A model generated the notes under the pieces. The model was not told where the DNA came from, ran no database searches, and worked only from the letters and a program-made list of their open reading frames with translations. From Micropterix aruncella (taxonomy: Eukaryota; Arthropoda; Insecta; Lepidoptera; Micropterigidae), in contig OX155965.1 in assembly GCA_944548615.1 (NCBI GenBank), positions 25,720,946 through 25,784,945 on the forward strand: DNA of 64,000 nt, read 5' to 3'. Position numbers and translations under genes: made by a program. How positions within the stretch are numbered: position 1 is the first letter of the stretch; each line of letters starts with the position of its first letter. Shown here in pieces: positions 63,195 through 64,000 of the stretch.

Positions 63195-64000
63195 TAACAG
63201 CCTTACCAATAAACGAGTTGTAAAATTTATATCTCTGTTATTACTAGGTATAAGAAAATCTGTGACCAATAAACGCGGTATAGCTTACACCACTGATCAT
63301 CTCGGGTATAAGCATGGAATAGTGGTACTAGATTCCCATCCGCACTATAACTCCGCTATACCACCCCGAGGCCAGGTATAACAGCGGTTTAACGGAGTAT
63401 TAACTTAAAAATGGCCGACCGGCGTAACAGCTGTTTCAAACTGACAGCCACCTGACAGCCGCGGACGTGGAGCTTCTCGTTCGCGAATCGTGCGCTTTCG
63501 TTGTAATAGCCGTGTTACGACGAGGATACGCCTTTTATACTGCTGTGAAATCCTGCGTTTTAGCCGAATAATGGATTTTGTCGACTTGGATGATATGATC
63601 GATCTGGATTTATTGGAAGAAATCAAAATGCGTCGTGATAGGCGACCAAAATTTACAAATTGCGATACGACCCGTTCGATTTGGATGATTACAATTTTAA
63701 AACTAAATATCGTTTCACTAAGCCATACGCCGCAAGAATCATCGATATCCTGAGAGCTGACCTGCAAAATACCACTATAAATTCGATCAGCATTCGCGTA
63801 ACAAAACAATGGGCAAGGGCTTTCTGACAACAAAAAGTGACATTTCATGTGCATTTCATGCCGCTTCAGTTGGCCACACTGCTTCCAAGCGGGCGTTGCC
63901 ATGCTAGAAATATGACTTGTCTTTGGTTTCAGGGAGTAGTTATAACCGCGTTATAACTGATTTATTGGTCAAGATTTTACAACTTCGTTATAACTCGGCT
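63195..64000. mobile_element. PIF/Harbinger element, right end beyond window
   Basis: The left region has CAATAAACGAGTTGTAAAAT and GTGACCAATAAACGCGG. The last bases of the window carry inverse counterparts (CGCGTTATAAC, TTTATTGGTC, ATTTTACAACTTCGTTATAA). It contains the N-terminal part of a Harbinger transposase on plus. The exact termini and duplication cannot be fixed here. Confidence 0.6.
63570..63830 (+). pseudogene. Harbinger (HARBI1-like) transposase N-terminal fragment
   Basis: ATG at 63571 reads MDFVDLDDMIDLDLLEEIKM then RRDRRPKF. After a shift near 63660 the next frame reads YDPFDLDDYNFKTKYRFTKP, YAARIIDILRADLQNTTINS and ISIRVTKQWARAF to a stop. YxxKYRFTKxxxxxxIxxLRxDL is the conserved helix-turn-helix region before the DDE nuclease in HARBI1-like transposases. 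The DDE nuclease itself is absent, so the element is internally deleted as well as frameshifted. Confidence 0.75.

Overview
This window looks like lepidopteran (moth or butterfly) nuclear DNA. It is AT-rich, has no operon-like gene layout and no long host open reading frame, and is packed with insect transposable elements. The order is suggested by Helitron-like elements beginning TCTATACTAATATTATAAAG and ending GGGTCAGCTAG, LINE 3' ends sharing the GGCGAGCTTATTGCC motif, tRNA-derived SINEs, and many short inverted-repeat elements flanked by TTAA. I recognise no complete host gene. A few short splice-flanked segments may be host exons, so the window may be intergenic or lie inside a very large intron.

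Layout. 1-5.5 kb: LINE 3' fragments, a GGGC-TIR MITE and a composite repeat (R2) split by two head-to-head LINEs. 5.5-11 kb: TTAA-flanked elements, one nested in another, and a TTA-flanked MITE that splits a possible coding segment. 12-17 kb: MITE, a minisatellite-bearing element, Helitron pieces. 18.3-20.6 kb: a repeat (R19) carrying a Harbinger-like element with a MADF relic and a TTAA element. 21-25.3 kb: a MITE split by a LINE, then a nest up to four levels deep (Tigger-like, MITE, hAT, repeat fragment). 26-33.5 kb: foldbacks, Helitrons, a long-TIR element and a second head-to-head LINE pair. 34-41 kb: an interrupted LINE, a SINE, perfect and near-perfect palindromes, and a second Harbinger relic with both of its genes. 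41.7-45.3 kb: a ~102-bp minisatellite cut by a hAT with an exact 8-bp duplication, followed by a three-level nest. 46-57 kb: SINE, TTAA elements, three Helitron copies in all across the window (two here), and a ~414-bp tandem duplication.

The clearest genes are at 57.2-62.3 kb: an apparently full-length 5-kb non-LTR retrotransposon, bounded by an exact 12-bp target-site duplication and inserted into an older LINE on the opposite strand. It encodes ORF1 (DUF4780-like) and ORF2 (endonuclease, reverse transcriptase, RNase H, CCHC knuckle). The two ORFs overlap by ATGA, and one frameshift lies just before the reverse-transcriptase GCPQGG motif. It is probably a recent insertion that died by a single lesion. 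The right edge holds a third Harbinger relic with the N-terminal part of the transposase.

What the window offers is a readable stratigraphy: repeated families give empty sites for one another, so insertion order and target duplications can be read directly. I see no convincing new biochemical system. The most unusual items are the Harbinger elements with subterminal palindromes and MADF relics, the 92-bp-arm palindrome, and the mobile minisatellite element.
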